From: Gammaproteobacteria bacterium
Lineage (GTDB): Bacteria > Pseudomonadota > Gammaproteobacteria > GCA-001735895
DNA: 33,416 bases
Direction: 5' to 3'
Assembly (NCBI GenBank): GCA_024229615.1
Contig: JAAESG010000593.1
Span: forward strand, 1 to 33,416
The notes under the pieces were generated by a model. That model ran no database searches, was not told the origin of the DNA, and saw nothing but the letters and a program-made list of their open reading frames with translations. Each line of letters opens with the position of its first letter. The stretch's first letter is position 1. Position numbers and translations under genes: made by a program. Below are positions 31,520 through 33,416 of this stretch, one piece after another.

Positions 31520-32032
31520 TCATCGATAATGTCGAATCATCAATTCATCGCCGCGTTGTACCAGTTCAAAGTGCTTTAAAACATTCATCCCCAGCAGGAT
31601 CTGATCGACGCCCATGTTTGGAATGAGGCTGGCATTGACATCGAAAAGTTCTATTTCACCGATCGCCAGCTGATCGAGGCGTGTCAGGTAGGCCGTGGTG
31701 AGCCCATTTGCGGTCGAGACTGATGTTGCCGGGCCCCGTTTCAGTCCCAACGCTTGTTGCAGTTCTCCCGGGATCGCGGTGATAGTCGCACCCGTATCAA
31801 CCAGGAAAGTAACCTTGTGATGGTTGATTTCACCACCAAAAATATATTGGCCGTTGCGGTTACGGGTCAGTACCACTTCCTGGAATGCAGGTGTCTGCAG
31901 AGTCGATATCGACTGGTTGGGATTGTTTTGCTGGTCGAGAATTTTGGAAAATGCCAGGGTCAGCAGTAAAATTCCGAGTATCCAACCGGCGACAGTGAAC
32001 ATCATGCCGAGTTTTTTAGTAGAATGAGCCAT
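31520..32032 (-). CDS. Membrane-anchored retropepsin-like aspartic protease
   Basis: 170 residues from the ATG at 32032. The reading frame extends 48 codons further upstream, but that part overlaps aroC and is not protein-like. An N-terminal transmembrane segment (FTVAGWILGILLLTLAF) precedes a periplasmic domain with the clan AA active site FLVDTGATITAIP (Asp79) and the family's C-terminal ILLGMNVLKHF. This matches the TIGR02281-type single-domain retropepsins. Substrates are unknown. There is no Shine-Dalgarno; a candidate promoter lies so close that the mRNA may be leaderless. Confidence 0.85.
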   Translation of the reverse strand: MAHSTKKLGMMFTVAGWILGILLLTLAFSKILDQQNNPNQSISTLQTPAFQEVVLTRNRNGQYIFGGEINHHKVTFLVDTGATITAIPGELQQALGLKRGPATSVSTANGLTTAYLTRLDQLAIGEIELFDVNASLIPNMGVDQILLGMNVLKHFELVQRGDELMIRHYR

Positions 32033-32033
32033 C

Positions 32034-32049
32034 GCACTAAATTTAGTGC
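32034..32049. promoter_or_regulatory. 16-bp perfect palindrome in the protease/aroC divergent region
   Basis: GCACTAAATTTAGTGC is a perfect palindrome two bases from the protease ATG. It covers the candidate -10 of that gene's promoter, so it may be a repressor operator. Confidence 0.5.
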
Positions 32050-32067
32050 CAAATCTCTTGAAATCAA
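32040..32067 (-). promoter_or_regulatory. Candidate sigma70 promoter for the protease gene
   Basis: TTGATT (32062-32067), a 16-bp spacer and TAAATT (32040-32045) on the minus strand. The predicted start of transcription falls at or within two bases of the ATG. Confidence 0.35.
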
Positions 32068-32082
32068 TGTAGGACGGTTCAA

Positions 32083-33183
32083 ATGTCGGGAAACAGTTTC
32101 GGCAAATCATTCGTGGTGACATCTTTCGGTGAAAGCCACGGCAGTGCCATTGGATGTATCGTTGACGGATGTCCACCCGGGCTGGAACTCAGCGAGTCCG
32201 ATTTACAGGAGGATCTCGATCGGCGCAAACCGGGTACATCGCGGCACACCACGCAGCGACGCGAGGATGACAGCGTGCAGATTTTGTCGGGTACATTCGA
32301 AGGCAAGACTACGGGTGCGCCTATCTGTCTGATTATTCACAACAAGGATCAGCGTTCGAAGGATTACAGTGAAATCATGAATCAGTTTCGTCCCGGTCAC
32401 GCCGACTACAGCTATACGCAAAAATATGGCATTCGCGACTACCGTGGTGGAGGGCGATCTTCAGCACGGGAAACCGCTATGCGAGTCGCCGCAGGCGGTA
32501 TTGCAAAGAAATATCTCGGCGAGCAATGCGGTATCCGGGTTCGTGGTTATTTGTCGCAACTTGGGCCACTCAAGCCGCTTAATTTTGACTGGGATGAAGT
32601 TAATAACAATGCTTTCTTTTGTCCGGATGTCGATATGGTGTCGCAGATGGAAAAATATATGGACGCCTTGCGCAAGGAAGGTGAGTCGATCGGCGCGCGA
32701 GTTTCCGTGGTTGCCAGCGGCGTTCCAGCGGGGCTTGGCGAGCCCATCTTCGATCGAATCGACGCCGAAATCGCGCACGCGATGATGAGCATCAATGCCG
32801 TTAAGGGTGTCGAAATCGGAGCAGGTTTCGACAGTATCGAACTCAAAGGCACTCAGAATCGTGACGAGATCAGCCCGGCTGGCTTTCTCTCGAATAACGC
32901 CGGCGGCACGCTTGGCGGTATCACCTCGGGTCAGGATGTTCTGGTCAGTATCGCGCTTAAACCGACCTCGAGTATCCACCTGCCCGGGAAAAGTGTCGAT
33001 GTCGATGGCAAGCCGGTCGAGATCCGTACCAAGGGTCGTCACGACCCCTGCGTCGGAATCCGTGCCACACCGATCGCCGAGGCCATGCTTGCCATCGTGT
33101 TGATGGACCATTACCTGCGCAACCGCGCACAAAACGCAGACGTCACCAGCAAAACCCCGACAATCCCCGCCAGCCCTGACTAG
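32083..33183 (+). CDS. aroC: Chorismate synthase
   Basis: 366 residues (E. coli 361). Signatures: [20 protein letters not shown] near the N-terminus, [20 protein letters not shown] in the middle and [15 protein letters not shown] near the end. It converts EPSP to chorismate using reduced FMN, the last shikimate-pathway step. A modest ribosome site (AGGAC) precedes the ATG. It diverges from the protease gene. Downstream is a 6-bp hairpin (33306-33321) and repeat copy B. Confidence 0.97.
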   Translation: MSGNSFGKSFVVTSFGESHGSAIGCIVDGCPPGLELSESDLQEDLDRRKPGTSRHTTQRREDDSVQILSGTFEGKTTGAPICLIIHNKDQRSKDYSEIMNQFRPGHADYSYTQKYGIRDYRGGGRSSARETAMRVAAGGIAKKYLGEQCGIRVRGYLSQLGPLKPLNFDWDEVNNNAFFCPDVDMVSQMEKYMDALRKEGESIGARVSVVASGVPAGLGEPIFDRIDAEIAHAMMSINAVKGVEIGAGFDSIELKGTQNRDEISPAGFLSNNAGGTLGGITSGQDVLVSIALKPTSSIHLPGKSVDVDGKPVEIRTKGRHDPCVGIRATPIAEAMLAIVLMDHYLRNRAQNADVTSKTPTIPASPD

Positions 33184-33321
33184 TTTTTCTCGCTATGGCC
33201 ACAGACCTTTTCTTCGAGCTGTGCAGATCAAATTTTTCAGTGCTTTCAGTGACAGTACATCAATGTTTGGTAAAAATGATCTGACCTCGAGTATACGGTT
33301 CTTAAGGCCTGGGATCAGGCC
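33184..33321. other. Gene-free aroC downstream region with a small hairpin
   Basis: No credible gene is seen. GGCCTG/CAGGCC (33306-33311/33316-33321) forms a perfect 6-bp stem directly before repeat copy B; it lacks a T-run. Confidence 0.5.
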
Positions 33322-33416
33322 AGAATGGCGCTTACTTAAGTTCGCAACCATTGTCTTACCTGTCCAACCAGGACCGGACAAACGGTGAAAGTTTTCGCGA
33401 ATGCCTCGGCGGCTAC
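33322..33416 (+). repeat. Dispersed palindromic repeat, copy B, cut by window end
   Basis: Begins AGAATGGCGCTTACTTAAG and reaches the first arm of the long palindrome and its inner GGCGGC hairpin before the window stops. It matches the minus strand of copy A at 86 of 95 positions. Most differences are in the tail or the outer stem; the final 26 bases are identical. Confidence 0.85.

Noticed and set aside
32033-32176. 48-codon N-terminal extension of the retropepsin-like protease
   Set aside because: It overlaps the aroC start on the opposite strand, is not protein-like, and the transmembrane segment fits the ATG at 32032.

Overview
The window is a stretch of a gammaproteobacterial chromosome, probably from an environmental or marine lineage. 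The basis is gene content: ParE/ParC close in sequence to the E. coli proteins, EF-P with a modifiable lysine next to its EpmA ligase, PrmB, DjlA, single-chain GcvP, a FimX-type protein and AroC. I cannot name the genus. No phage, complete insertion sequence, CRISPR array, rRNA or tRNA was found.

Layout, left to right. (1) A partial flavin amine oxidase gene (minus) runs off the left edge. A gene-free stretch follows (1031-1806) with a G10 tract, a 115-bp inverted-repeat element and a chain of five hairpins. (2) cnoX (minus) diverges from parE-parC (plus, overlapping). (3) A decayed membrane-protein gene and a large FimX-like REC-PAS-GGDEF-EAL protein (minus), all of whose signature catalytic motifs look degenerate. 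(4) efp-epmA (plus). (5) SCO1, a tiny ORF and psd (minus), then prmB, a SAM methyltransferase, djlA, a DUF2007/zinc-ribbon gene and a small secreted protein (plus). (6) Hairpins and copy A of a dispersed palindromic repeat. (7) A minus-strand operon: diguanylate cyclase, D-aminoacylase-like amidohydrolase, UDG-family protein, group II PLP decarboxylase and a LysE/RhtB exporter pseudogene. (8) An 812-bp gene-free stretch and a class III aminotransferase (plus). (9) Minus-strand gcvP, sdaA and mscS-like genes: glycine cleavage, serine deamination and an osmotic channel. (10) A bufferin-type RiPP metallophore cassette on the minus strand (bufA precursor, bufB MNIO enzyme, bufC partner). (11) A retropepsin-like protease (minus) diverging from aroC (plus), then copy B of the dispersed repeat, cut by the window end.

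Genes that work together: parE/parC form topoisomerase IV; epmA lysylates EF-P; gcvP and sdaA lie on the glycine/serine-to-pyruvate route; bufA/B/C make a modified cysteine-rich periplasmic peptide. The most distinctive features are the bufferin cassette with an intrinsic terminator between precursor and maturase, a LysE gene whose two lesions can be reconstructed exactly, and a family of palindromic repeats sharing the motif AGAATGGCRCT. All assignments come from reading motifs by eye; no database search was run.
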